Shown here: positions 1 through 12,500 of the stretch, one piece after another
Numbering within the stretch: position 1 is the first letter of the stretch
Layout of the letters: each line of letters begins with the position of its first letter
NCBI GenBank assembly: GCA_027625915.1
Contig: JANTQA010000047.1
Location: 17,298,001-17,362,000, forward strand
Length of the DNA: 64,000 nt
Direction of reading: 5' to 3'
Source: Anaeramoeba flamelloides
Taxonomy: Eukaryota > Metamonada > Anaeramoebidae
Program-made: the position numbers and the translations under genes
The notes under the pieces: generated by a model
Told to the model about the DNA's origin: nothing
Database searches by the model: none
Seen by the model: only the letters and a program-made list of their open reading frames with translations

Positions 1-289
1 TATACTAAATATGCTTTCTTAATAAAATATTCAAGATCACTCATGACTTTTAAAGATATTTTTACAATTTAAGTGGAAAAATCCATTTTACAGTGAGAAT
101 TTTTTCAAATTGAATAGTAAAAAAAGTTTAATTATTTTTTTTTTTCACAGTCACACGATTCTTTTATGATCTTTCAAATGTTATTTTAAAATCTTAATCA
201 ATATCTTTCAAATGGGAATCAATTTTTTTGACTATTAAAGGACTATTTATTTATTTAAATTGAAAACATATTTTTTTTTTGATTATTCC

Positions 290-870
290 ATTAGGTTTTT
301 TCTAATTTTCTTTTTATTTCAAAAATTAACAAAAATCATCGTTCGATTTTCCTAAATTTAAAAGAATTGGGAAAAATGCTTGATTTTAAATAATTCTATT
401 GAATCATAGAAAATTACTTTAAGTTTACTTGAGTTTTCTATTTATTTGCAAAATCAATAGATTTCCTTTAGTTTTTTTTTGAGTTTTCTATTTATTTGTG
501 AAGTGTTCTAGGTTTTTTTTTTACTTTTTGAAATAAACAGAAAATTTTAATAAATTTTTGGTTTATTTCAAAAAGTAAAAAAAAACCTAACGAAAATCAA
601 AGGATTTTACAAATAAATAGATTTTACAAATAGAAAAATCCAAATAAATAGAAAACTCAATAGATTTTCCGAATAAATAGAAGACGTCAAAAAAACCTAG
701 AACACTTGGCAGATAAAATAGAAAACTCCAAGAAAACCATAACACTTAGCGACACTCTACATCACTTGGCGGGCACTTTCTTTAGGTTTTCTAGGATTCA
801 AAAAAATAGAGTAAATCACATATTTTACCACATTCTTTTAAATTCTGGAAAATCCAGGACACTTAATATT
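290..870. repeat. multi-hairpin array, copy A1
   Basis: A run of short palindromes in series. The clearest is module H1 at about 510-588, whose two arms (a T-rich half reading TACTTTTTGAAATAAAC and its reverse complement) pair over about 28 bases. Module H2 (about 782-857) pairs TTTTCTAGGATTC with AATTCTGGAAAAT. Several partial H3 modules carry the phrase GAGTTTTCTATTTATTTG. The modules are joined by GC-richer linkers such as CACTTAGCGACACTCTAC at about 742-760. The same modules and linkers recur at 13.1, 21.6 and 35.3 kb, with fragments at 12.1 kb. No coding function is seen; the ORFs that cross it are by-products of the repeats. Confidence 0.75.
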
Positions 871-2083
871 TATCACCAGTTATTCCCCCCTCTTTGACTT
901 ATATTAAATGAGTACAGCATACTTTCAAAACTATTGGGCATTATCTATAAAACTAAATATCTCAAAGTTTTGTTCACGAAAATTCATTCTTCAGTTTATT
1001 TTTAGAAAATTACTCCAAAAAACACCCTTTTTTCTCTATCAGAGACTTTTAGAAAGATGTGGTTATACTAACAACAATAAATACAATAACCCCAAGAATT
1101 TTAATTTCTTGAATGTTTATTATATTGTGAATTTTTATTACTTTGGATGAAACCTTAATCACAATTTTAGTTCGATCCCATTTAGAACTTTTCATTTTTA
1201 TGATTTCAGCTTGTGAGAGAAGAATCAAAAGATTCGGAAATTTTGGCCAATTAAATTCTTTCTTATGACTCAGATTTCAGAGGTGACAGGCGTGATAAAC
1301 CACTAGTTAAACAAACAGAAAGAAGACCTGAAAAATAAAACGATTAAGCAATCAGTACTCTACAACAACAATTCAAAATTTTAAAACATTTTCTTGATGA
1401 TATTCTCAACTTATTAATTTTTCTAAAAAATAATTTCAAAAAATGTTGATCAACTCAGAAACCCATAAAAGAAAAGTTTTTTTTTGTGAGATAAAATTTT
1501 TTTTTCCCCTTTTTCAGAAAAAGAAAACCCAAAAAATCATGATATTTCTTACCTTATAAAATTTTTTTACCTTTTTTATTACCATTTTCATCATCATTCT
1601 ACAATTCCATGTCTTGTTACTCGGAATCTAATAGAATGATTTTTTTTTTATTTTTTGAGATAATTCTTTTGGTTAAACAAAAAATTGATATTTTCAATCA
1701 ATTGAAAATATTTTGTATTGTTTTCAGAATTGTAGTTAAATCTATTAAAATTTTAAAGTCATTTACAACTTTTACTTATTAATTATTTTTATTTCAAAGA
1801 TGAAATTCAATTTTTCAAAATACAATTTTCTTCAAGATACCTAGGAATTTTGTTATTGTATCCTCAAAATTTAAAATAATTTTTTTTTCTGACAATAATA
1901 ATTTAAATTGTTCTGATTCATATGAATAAGGACTAAAAAATTTCTTAAAAAATTTTTTCCAAATTGAAAATTATTTTAGCAATGTTTATTTCATTTTCGG
2001 AAAACAAGAAAACAACCTTTTTAAAACTACAATGAATATAAAAAATTTTCTAAATAGATCTAAATTTAATTGATAAACTTCTT

Positions 2084-2269
2084 TTAAGGGACTAATCTCT
2101 ATTTTTTTTTTTTTTTTTTTTTGACGAATTTCTAAATAAGGATTCCTTATCTAGAAATATGTTTAATATTGAAAATGAACAGGGGTTTTCATATCTTTGT
2201 AATTGGCAAAAAAATTTCTCAATATCTATTAAATTTAGGTAAAAAAATTTAATGGAGATTAGACATTTA
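2084..2269. mobile_element. MITE family C, copy C1
   Basis: Begins TTAAGGGACTAATCTC and ends with a worn inverted form (GGAGATTAGACATTTA). The interior matches the reverse complement of the second copy at 43806-43987, including the shared phrases TCTAGAAAT, CAGGG and ATTAAATTTA. The equivalent place in repeat copy G2 (near 62110) lacks it, so it is an insertion. The target looks like TTAA or TA. No coding capacity. Confidence 0.75.
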
Positions 2270-2421
2270 GCATTTCTCAAAATTTCATTTATTAAATAAT
2301 CACCTATACTTCAATTAATATTATTGATTGATATTCAAATTGAAGTTTTAATCATTATAAATAAAAACAAAATAACAAATTTTCATTCAAAATTAAGACT
2401 TTCCAACATATAACAAAAAAT

Positions 2422-2866
2422 AGTTTTAGAGTATTTCCAAAGCTACAATAAAATTCAAAATAAAATACAATTGATTTTTCTATTTTTATTTTCCATTTTC
2501 AAAAAATTCCGAAATAAGAGTTATTATTCCAAATTTTTTTTTAATAAATGTGCTATTATTCAAATTTAGAAACATCCTAAAAAAAAAAATTAAAGACTTA
2601 AAAATTATCAGTTCAAAACAACTTGTAAAAAACATCAATATTTACAGATCTTTAAAAATTTACCATTTTTTGAACAATATTTTTAAGTCTTTAATTTTTT
2701 TTTTTATTGTTTCTCAAAATTTAAATAATAGCTCATTTATTAAAAAAAAATTTGGAATAATAACTCTTATTTCGGAATTTTTTGAAAATGGAAAATAAAA
2801 ATAGAAAAATCAATTGTATTTTATTTTGAATTTTATGGTAGCCTTGGAACTGCTTTATAATTTTCA
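2422..2866. mobile_element. long near-perfect hairpin (foldback element)
   Basis: Two arms of roughly 170-190 bases, about 2425-2612 and 2675-2862, are almost exact reverse complements; both contain TCCGAAATAAGAGTTATTAT or its complement, ATACAATTGATTTTTC and AAAGACTTAAAAATT. The loop is about 60 bases. The two related repeats G2 (near 62230-62310) and G3 (near 20560-20640) read straight through without it, which shows it was inserted. The low arm divergence suggests it is young compared with the repeat it sits in. A small ORF across it is an artefact. Confidence 0.85.
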
Positions 2867-3030
2867 ATAATTAAGTTAATTGTTAATAACAATTATAGAG
2901 TAACTTTTTTTCGTTTGATATTAAAAACATGTGAATTTTGGATTTCAAAAAATAGACTCAGATTAATAAAATGTTTAAATTAAGTTAATTCATTTATTTC
3001 ATAATTTAATAAACAAATTATAAAAGAAAT

Positions 3031-4169
3031 TTTTTTTTTCGGATCTTTACGAGATTTCAATTTATTTTTTGTAAAATACCACCCCCTCAAATAGATTTTT
3101 TCTTTTGTTTTACTACTTACTAAATTATTTTGATCTTGTAAAATACCCACCTTATTTTACATTACTTTCCCAATAATCTTACACTATACAAACTCATTTC
3201 CAGCTAACGCCACATTCTCACCCACTACGCTATCAATGAGATTTCTACAGGTTTTTTTTAAATCATCATAAACTAAATTTCATAATAAATGGCCCATCTT
3301 ACATTTGAATTTTGAATTGCTTTTGTATCGTTTTGAAATTTACCTCACACAATGAAAAGTTTGCAAATAAATCTTTTTTTCTCTTTTATTATTATTTCAA
3401 CAGTGTTTTGTTAAAATGGAAAATGAAAATGAAAATTTGGAAAGAAGTAGCAGATGAATAATGAAAAAATTGGCTTCGAATATGAAAAAGAGATTAGATT
3501 TAGTTATTCAAATGAAAAGAGAATCGATAAAAGGGTTTTTTTAATTCTTTAAAATTTTCTATTTTTTATATAATGCTTCTTTCAAAATAAATGTAACAAT
3601 TTTTTTTTTTTAACAGTTTTTTTTATTTTTTTTTCTTTTATTTTTAGACAAAAAATAAATCTCTTCTGAGTATATTATTGAATATTAAAATTGAAATTTT
3701 TATATTATAATAGATAAATTCAATTATTAAAAATATTTTTCTTAAAAATTTGATTTTTAATTGGCCAATGATTTTGAAAGATAGTTTACGTGTGTGACCA
3801 ATTAATAATTACCATTTTCTCACAAAGATAATTATTAATAGAGTTATATCTGTAGAATTGGCGGTTTTGAATCATGTAGACTCATAAAACCCGTATTATA
3901 AAGGTAAACTGAATTTACCTTAGCAGTGGGGAATCGGAAGATATTGATACCATATAATTATTTTGTCCGGCGTGTATACAATTTTGGAATAAAAAACTAT
4001 CTTAAAAACTAGTAAGTACATATAATGGAGCATATTTTGTCAAACACATAAAAGTAACTCTGATTATTATTTACAAATCCAAAAATCACAGACACTTATC
4101 ATTTACCAAGTTAGATTTTCTCTTGTCATTTTTTTTAAATTAACCCATCCTTATTATTTTGAATAAATT
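3031..4169. other. intergenic, no gene seen
   Basis: AT-rich spacer upstream of VTI1. A slightly GC-richer patch at about 3855-3985 holds a short stem (GGTAAACTGAATTTACC). I found no tRNA or other RNA gene there and no clear promoter motif. Confidence 0.5.
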
Positions 4170-5252
4170 ATGACCGACAATTTTGAATATTTAGAAGAGG
4201 ACTTTAATCAACAATCTCTTGATGCAAGACAAAAGATCGACGATCTACCAAATCATGTTGGGGAACAAAAAAAAAAACTTATTCGTGAAGCGCAAAAAGA
4301 TTTGAATGAGGTTAAAATGACTGTAATTTTTTTTTTTTTTCCTTTTTTTAAATTTTCGAATGGTTGTCCTCGTTTCTGTTGTTAAAACCGAATTCCAAAA
4401 CAAACAAATATATTCAAAATTTCCTTTTTTTTTTTTTTTTTCTTGTTAAATTTTTAATTTATTTCATTTTTGCTTCAACGAACCATCAAAAAGTTAGACG
4501 AAATGGAAAAAGCTGTTCGATCTATGACCAACAAAAACAGGTCAGCTGCCAATAAAAAACTTCGATCCTATAAACAAGACTATAAAGAAATGAATGACGA
4601 ATTAAAAAGAGGAAAAGAAAAGTACCCAAACACCAAACGAGAAAGAGACGAATTACTGAGCGGAAGACACAAAAAGGATCAAAGAAACTTAGATCAAAGA
4701 CAAAAATTATTAGAGGGACAACAAAGACTTCAAAACTCAAATGATTCAGTGAATAGGTCTCTTAGAACAAGTGCACAAACAGAAGAAATTGGAAACGAAG
4801 TTTTACAAGAATTATATTCACAAAGAGAAACTTTAACTCAAACAAATGAAAATGTAACTTTTTCTCTTCATTTTTTTCGAAAAAGTCATTTTGTTTTTTT
4901 TTTGTTTCGTTTTATGTTGTTTAATTAAAATGAAAATTTGGTTTTGGTTCTGTTTGTTTGATTTTAGTTACCATAATTTTGAAGATCTTTCATGATTAAA
5001 ATTTATTTTTTTGATTTAAACCACCACCAAATATTTTTAACCAATTGAATCTTTTTTTTTTTTTACGCTTTTTTGACCAATGCTAAATAGCTGGATGATA
5101 TCGATGAAGAAGTTGACAGAGGTGGTAAATTGATCAGTGTTATGTGGAGAAGGGCCATAACTAACAAATTAATTTTGATTTTTGTGATTATTTTATTACT
5201 TGGTTTAATTGGCCTGATCGTTTATCTTTCTGCTTTTAGAAAGAAAAAATAA
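4170..5252 (+). CDS. VTI1: Vti1-type Qb-SNARE (vesicle transport v-SNARE), three exons
   Basis: Exons 4170-4322, 4494-4853 and 5091-5252 give 224 residues (family about 215-230). Both introns are GT-AG, phase 0, 171 and 237 nt, T-rich. The joins restore the family alignment: the first gives NEVKMT-LDEMEKAV, matching the LEEAKELLEQMD region of human VTI1A without a gap; the second gives TNEN-LDDIDEEV. An N-terminal three-helix domain (about 1-100) is followed by a SNARE motif and a C-terminal membrane anchor (about 196-217) with a short basic tail. The zero-layer residue is Gln161 in YSQRETL, as in yeast Vti1p; mammalian Vti1 proteins have Asp. The protein should act in Golgi-endosome and endosome-vacuole fusion. 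The start is the first ATG and aligns with the family N terminus. Confidence 0.95.
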
Positions 5253-8200
5253 ACTAAAATTCAAGATCCCTTTTCCTTTCCTTCCCCCCATTCTTATTCT
5301 TATTCTTATTATTATTCCTATTTCTCTTTTGTTTCTTTGTTTTTTTTTTTTTTTTCTTATCCATTCTTTTCTTTATTTATAATTATCTTTTACTTATTTT
5401 TTTTGTAAAAATAAGAAAAAAAAAATGATTAAATTTCAATCAAAAATATTAAAAAGTAATATAATTCTAAAAAAAAAAATTTTGGTGTTCTAAATTTTCA
5501 AGAAATGAAAATAAATAACAAATTAACCGAATTAATATTTCAAATTTTTCCTTTTATTTTTTGATATCTTTTTGGAATCAGCAAATTATTAGATACTATG
5601 GGTATAACAAAAAAAAAGAAAAAACGATAATAAGACACAAATTTTGGGAAACACAACTTTAATATCCCTTAGAAAAATTTTCTACAAAAACAAAACATAA
5701 TTGAGAATTTTTGAAAATATTTCTAAATTAAGCTTTAAATTCAATTCTATTGCAAAAAACGGATTCTAAAATTTTCAAACAGCACTTTAAAATAATAATT
5801 TCGACAAAACTATCTGACTTCTATTATACAGCTACACTTATTTGCTTTTATAATTAATCAAAATAACTTTTGCCCATATTCCTTCCTAAACACAATAGGG
5901 AGTACAATTAAACTATATTCACCAGAAAAAAATATTCTAGTAATTTTTTTTGTGAATATCATAAATTTTTGCAGCATCTTGAAATTGAAAAACGAAGTAA
6001 AAATCTGATTAATATAATTCCAAATTTGCTTTTAAATGTTATTTTGAGAAAATGAATTATTGTTTTGAAAAGTTTGATCAATTTTACCATTTTTGAAAAG
6101 TTCAAAATCCAACTTATTTTGTGAATTATTTAAAAAAAAAAATATTTTCTTGTAAGAAGAAAGAAATCTTATTGTCTGTTGTAGGATATATACTAATTTT
6201 TTTTTTAAAAAAAAGTAACACAACTTTTTGAAATAAGTTATGATAAAAAACTAAACTTTTTTTCAAAAAAAATTACAATAATTATTTTTAAAAAAAAAAT
6301 AAATATTATTTATTCAACTCGAATTTCAAATCAATTTTTTCGTTTTATTGAAAATTAAAAACACGAGAAGAAAAAAAAAACAATCAAATTAAAAATTATC
6401 GCAATATACCTTTTTAAAACCTGGAAAATTCTAATAAAATAAAAAAAAACTGTTTTTATTAAATTATTAAATTTTCAAAATGTGTTCTTGGTAGACAAAA
6501 GCTTGAATTTTATTTGAGAAAGTTATGCGTAAAATCATAGATCCACTATTAAGTATATAAAAGGACACACTCAAGGTATTTTTATGATTAAAACGCAAAA
6601 ATAAACGATTAATATACAAAAAAAGAAGGAAAAGGAGTTAATGAAGTAATAAAAGTAATAAATATCAAAATTGATCAAACTCTCGATTTTTTTAAAAATA
6701 ATTAATAATTTTGAAATCAATTTGTTATAGATATATTTTTAAAAAACCCTTCTGAGACAGGTTAAAGTATTTTATGACATTTTTTGTAATGGCAAGATAA
6801 ACTTGGGAGGTTTGGATGGTATGTGTTAGGATTTCTAAAAAAATAAAATAATTAAGAGAGAAATCTATTTGTTTCACTTGTTTTAAGGGAAAAAAATATA
6901 CTAAACTTTGATTGTCAAAACATGGTTTAAACAAAATTTTTAAATATTTAGTATTGATGATTTCAACAGTTTTGATTTTATTCAATTTACATAATATAAT
7001 ACTACCAACCACAAAATAATCTTATTGTTTTTTCCTCCTATCACAATTATAAAAACATATGATAACATTTCGGAACGATGGAAAGAATCAAGAAATTCTT
7101 CAAAAAAAAAAACCAAAAAATTCAATTTGACAAATTTAATAATATATCCATATTTAGAAGATTATATTTCTTCTTTAATATTCGGATTTATTAACTATTT
7201 ATAACAATGGGTAAAATAAAAGATTTTGTTCATCAAGTTTTTAATTTTTGCAAATTGCTTTATTTTAATACTGAAATATACTATTCCCTAAATTGACAAA
7301 AAGTTAATAATATTTTAAAAAATTATCAAGGAATTAGAAATATAAACAAATACCAATAAACCTTTAAAATCAAACCAATTATCATTCAATTCAATATTTG
7401 GATATTTTGATAGAAAATGACAAGTTTCTCAAAAAAAAATTCAAAAAAGAATAAGTTAATTTAACAAATCAAACTTATTGTAGGTAAAAAAACTAGTTAA
7501 GGAGTAAAATATGAAATATATAAATAAAATTATATTCTTCAATTATTCTATACATTGTTTATTTTTTTTATTTGAATTGAAAATATTTTAACCTAAATAG
7601 TATACACATTAAAAAACAATTATAAGCGTTAAAAAAATAACTATGTTATCCCCATAATAATTTATAAAACTGAAACCAAACTTGACCAAGTCAAAATTAC
7701 AATCTAAAAAAGAAATTCTACAATCAAAAAGAATTACTTGTTTTTTGAACACATTTAAGGCAATTTAAAATTTTTTAAAAAAAGATTATGAAATTATGGG
7801 TTGTAAAATAGTCTACCCAAAAATATTATATAAAAATTTTAAGAATTTTTGAGAAACATCGATAATAAAGCTACTAATGAGTGCAAGGTCACATACATAC
7901 AAAAATATTTTTGAATTCAATGATAATATCAATAAAAAGCCATATAGCAGAGAGCATAACTTTTCTAGATTTTTTTTTTTTTTATTGAATTTAAGAAATA
8001 TTTATTATTTGATTCGGTTATTATCCAGTTAATAATAAACCAAAAAAAAGAGAAGGGACCTGTTTCTATTTTAAAAATAAAAAAACCCTACAAGATTTTA
8101 AAAAATATATTCCTATATTTCTTTTAAGAATAATATACTAATAAAAATTTGGAATTTATAGGAATAAATCATTATCATATAGAAATAAACATATATCCCA

Positions 8201-9516
8201 ATTATTTTTTATTCATATAAATGCTATTTAATAAAGAAAATTGAACAACTTTGATTAAAGAATTAAATTAAAATTAACAATATTCATAATAAAAAAAAAG
8301 AGAAAAATTTGCTTGGTATTATTCAAAAATAAGATGTATTATTTATATTGTTCCTCATTAAAAATTCTAGAAAAATTCATCATTTGATTTTATTAATAAT
8401 TACTTCTTTAAATTTCCTAAACTTTTTAAAGATTAAGTAATAATTTTTCTACAAATTTTCAGAATATAAATAATGACTTGTTATTTTTTTTTATCAGTTA
8501 TTTGAAAATATCTAATATTTCAAAAACTCTTTATTATAATTACCAATCTGTATTATTTTTTAATTGAAAATATTTAAAAATTTGAGTTAAAAGTAAAAAT
8601 GTTTGGAACTTTTAATCTTTGAATTATAATCGATCATCTGAAATTATTAAGATCATGTTAATAATTATTGATCATACAATAATCACATTTAAAAATAATT
8701 TTTTTATATGTTAAGTTGAATTACCCAGGTATTAAAACAAGTATTTTGGGGATATTATTATTTTAATAGTTGGGTGGTTCTTAATCAGATTATTTTGGTA
8801 AACAAAAAGAAAAAAAAAAAATTCTAACTTATATCTAAATAACTTAATGATATTTTTCAAGTACAAATAATTATTGTATGTTTTTTTTTAAATTAGGGTT
8901 TTGAAAAAACAATGAAACCTTAAAAAAATTTCAATAAAGTTTTCAATTCGGAAACTTACTGATAAAGTAAACTTAAATCAATTAATCAAGAAGAAAAGAA
9001 TTAATTTCAAAGAATAATTTATTATATTATTTTGAACAAAATCAATAAAATCAATATAAAACTTGTTACTAAATAAAACCCTTGAAGTTATTTTTGAAGA
9101 TCTCCAAAATACTTTAATTTTTTGAATAGTTTTTTTTATATTCGATCAATCAAAAAACAAACCCAAAAGATATTATTAAAAAAACTAATATTGTGTTTAG
9201 TCCTCCATTTTGTCTTTAATCATATATTTTTTCTACTATTAATTGAACATACCTATTATTTTCAGGTACGTTTAATGTTCCAAATTAATAATCTTCTTTC
9301 AGCTTATTTCCCCTGTTTCACTTTTTTTCTCTAAAATCAATTCCCAAATAGTGAAAAATTCTATGAAATTTTTTCTTCTATAAATTTCAAAAGCAACTAT
9401 TGTAAAAATAGCTTTACCCAATATCTCAGTTTCAATTAGAATTCTTTTTGAATTCAACAAATAATTTTAAAGTTAAAAAGAATCATTTTTTCGACATCCA
9501 AGAATTTGTTTTGAAA
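5253..9516. other. 4.3-kb intergenic stretch, no gene seen
   Basis: Extremely AT-rich. Stretches near 6245-6470 resemble diverged sequences at about 57165-57300 and 16720-16830 (shared phrase ATTACAATAATTATTTT and a CTGGAAAATTCTAATAAAAT-like block), so old dispersed repeats are present. Short ORFs here have no family resemblance and poor codon structure. Nothing else is supported. Confidence 0.5.
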
Positions 9517-12500
9517 ATGTCCAATTTTTTTCGACCACAAACGATAGTTGGACAACTAAACGAAAAAAATAAAAGATCTCTTACCTCTGGTTATAATTTA
9601 ATAGCGTACGGGTGCCAATCAGCAATTGTACTCTTTGATCCAACATCTTTTCAGATTACACAAGTGTTAGAATCTTATCCATCGCTAACGACGTGTGTCT
9701 CTTTTGCAAACACAAAATACCCACAAACGATGATCAAAAGCCAATTAGACTTACCGTGTCTCGCAAGCGGACACGAAGACGGTGTTATTCAGATCTGGAC
9801 GATCCGATCTGCAAGACAGCTATACCAGCTACGGGCAGATTTCCCAAAGGGCGAACAGTTCTCTGTCTTGTCGCTTTCTTGGTTCACCAACGAAAGCCAA
9901 GACCAAACGGCCAAGCATTTAATGGCCCTGTACTCCAACGGTATGATTGTGATGTGGAAACTCATGAAAAATATGTCTCAATTGTTGTGGAAAAGGAATT
10001 TCCAACACCCGATCGTATCTCTTTCATTTGATCCTTTCAATCCAAAACATTTGTGCTTCACAAATTCGATGAATTCCATTTATTTTGTAAAAAATTTTGT
10101 TCCCGAAAGGAAATTGATAATACCGGAAAGTTCAATCCATTTAAAAAATTCCCAAAGCAAGGACAAACAAGATTTAAAACAAATTTGCTATTCTCCTCAC
10201 TTCCCAAACATTATTATTTTTCTCTTTGATTATGAATTGTTTTTGTTTGATTCAAAAATAAACCAAGTGCTTTATATTTCAAATAACCTATCAAAGCATT
10301 CGTTCCACAGACTTTTGTTTTCTACACAAAGAGAAAATTTGTTTTTTGTTTTGCACGAGGAGGGTTCAATTAGTTCATGGAAACTGATTTTGGAAAAAGA
10401 TATTTTTTTTATGCAAATCACCCAATTTGTTGAACAATTCCAAATAACCAGAAGCCCGAAAATTACTCCAATGACAAACCTCAATTTTGCTTTGCAATCA
10501 AATGAAAAAGAATGCTTATTTCTTGTTGACGGAAATGGATCAATGTACCAATTTCTTCTTTCTCTCTCTTTTTTTTTTTTTTTTTTTTTTTTTTTCCTTT
10601 TTTCTTCTTATTTAGATCCAATCAAATCGAAAACATTTTGAAAACTTAATTTTTGACGGAGCCTTTTCAACGAAAGTCCTTAAATCTAATTTTTATTACC
10701 AAACCACATTTTTTTGTGCTCGTCTCCAAAAACAACAATAAAAAAATTCCTTTTCTTGATACTACAAACTAAAAATAAAATGGAAAATTCCAAAAGTTTG
10801 AAAAATCTGTAAGGAGGATTTAAGGTTTAAAATCCCTAAAATTTGAAAAAAGATTGTCTTTTATCGTTTTTACCACTTGTTAATTTGTCTCTTAGCTGAT
10901 CGATCTTGTACTTGGTATTGATTTTAAGAGTAGTTCAAAATGGCAATTATTGACAATTTATTTTTAATATTATTCGTAAATCGGAATTGATGAGTTTAAG
11001 CATATTAGCTGGAACGTAAGTTATAAAAAAATGCGGTTTGTGGGTTTTTGAATGAAATTTTTATTTATGTTTGGTTTTATTTGGAACTTTTAAAAAAATT
11101 TTTTTTTTAATTAGTTAATTGGCAAAAAAGAAAACCAGAATTTTCTTCAACTAACAACCAAAAAAATCAAAATTCGTTTTCGAATGGCTACCAAATTTTT
11201 TAATCTTAGACTCTTCAATTTGGATTTCGGAAATAAAAAAAATAAAATTGCCATTTTAAACGACTATTAAAATCCAATACCAAGCACAAGAACGATCAAT
11301 TAAGAACCAAATTAACAAGTAGTAACAAACGATAAAAGACAATCTCCCCCCCCCCCATTTTCCGGGATTGTAAACCTTAACTATTAAAATTGCAATGATT
11401 ATTATTTAGACACTAACAAAAAAAAAAAAAAAAAACAACTTAACAACCCTGTACCTATTCTATTCAAGCAGGTATAAAGTGACCTATTTTCAAAAAGGAA
11501 GACTTTTGAAAAAATTACCGATTTTTGGAGTATTTTTTCTTTAAATAAAAAGTCGAACTTACATTTTTTTTTTTTAGAGAAGTGATAATCCGCCAGTGGA
11601 AAATAACAACCTGAAGTTAGGGGTTTCGGATTTCCATTTAACTACCAATAATCTAATTCATTTATCCTTTATTATAAAAGTTACAAAAATCACACTCTTG
11701 TTTTAATTTTATTTCAGAACCTGGCTTATGCTTCATAAAACTCACTAATTCTTTGAGAAAATTGTCTGACTGATTTAGAATCTTTTTGGGTGATTTTAAC
11801 TCTTAAAAAAAAATGAAATAAAATCATTTCAATTTCCTGAGTGATACTAATTATTGAAAGAAATTGGCTAGCTCTCATCGGATTCAACAATATCCATATA
11901 ATTTCAATTTAGTGATTCGAACAGTTCCATAGAATGTTGTAGAGTTCCTAGTTTTATTTTATTTTATTTTTTTTTTTTTAAATTCTTGCTTTAATTAGAC
12001 AATCAAAGTTTTTATTCTTATTAATTCAGTAAAACCCAACTGTGTTTTTTTTTTATTCTTGATTTTGCTTAGACAACCTATCGATTTTTTAATCAAAACA
12101 AAATTAAAAAAAAAAAAAAAACTAAATGCGATTTACTTGAGGTTTTCTGTTTTTTTATAAAAATCTATTAAAATTCAAAATAAAACATAAAATCCGAGAA
12201 AAATGGGTACAGTTTTCCAGAATTCACCGGAATTGATTTAAATAATTTAATCAGGCAAAATCTAACAACAAATAATGTAAGTTTCGTGTTTACTCCTTTA
12301 ATAAATAAAAAAATAAAAAAAAAAATAATTCAATCCAAAATTTTTTTTTGACTTAAATTTTCTTTTATTCAATGAATGGGTTTTACTCAACTATAATTCA
12401 AAAATAGTCTCACCAAAAATTTCTTATTTAATATTGAATATTAATTACTCAAAATTTATTTGTTCTCTTATATATCTTGTTACACAACTGGAAACAAGAC

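Larger units (their letters stand above)
1335..3030 (+). repeat. dispersed repeat G, copy 1 (with two nested insertions)
   Basis: A diverged direct repeat of the stretch at about 61345-62430. Shared landmarks in the same order are CAGTACTCT, GATCAACT followed by a T-rich run and TTTTTCAGAAAAAGAAAA, GAGATAATTCTTTTGGTTAA, a TAAAGTCATTTA block, CTATACTTCAATT, and finally AACATG.TAATTTTGGATTT near the right end. A partial inverted copy lies at about 20455-20640. Copy 1 is longer than copy 2 because a 186-bp element (2084-2269) and a 440-bp hairpin (about 2422-2866) sit in it. No ORF with recognisable homology was found, so the nature of G is unknown. Confidence 0.7.

Noticed and set aside
2550-2798. 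82-codon open frame
   Set aside because: It lies wholly inside the two arms of the mobile hairpin; the frame is open only because the arms are A/T runs without stops. No family resemblance.
3855-3985. Possible tRNA or small RNA in a GC-richer patch
   Set aside because: No cloverleaf, no A/B boxes and no T-loop sequence could be formed by eye.
6725-7012. 95-codon minus-strand frame
   Set aside because: No recognisable domain, AT-driven composition and no support from introns or neighbours.
10560-10600. Poly-Phe end of the first WDR11 frame as real protein
   Set aside because: A run of TTT codons directly after a good GT donor is the pyrimidine tract of an intron, not protein.
10616-10740. 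Open frame after the T run (LIFDGAFSTKVLKSNFYYQ) as a WDR11 exon
   Set aside because: It is in phase only if a non-canonical donor is used or the WD strand before it is discarded, while the distant acceptor at 17152 restores the blade exactly. Kept only as an alternative in the findings.
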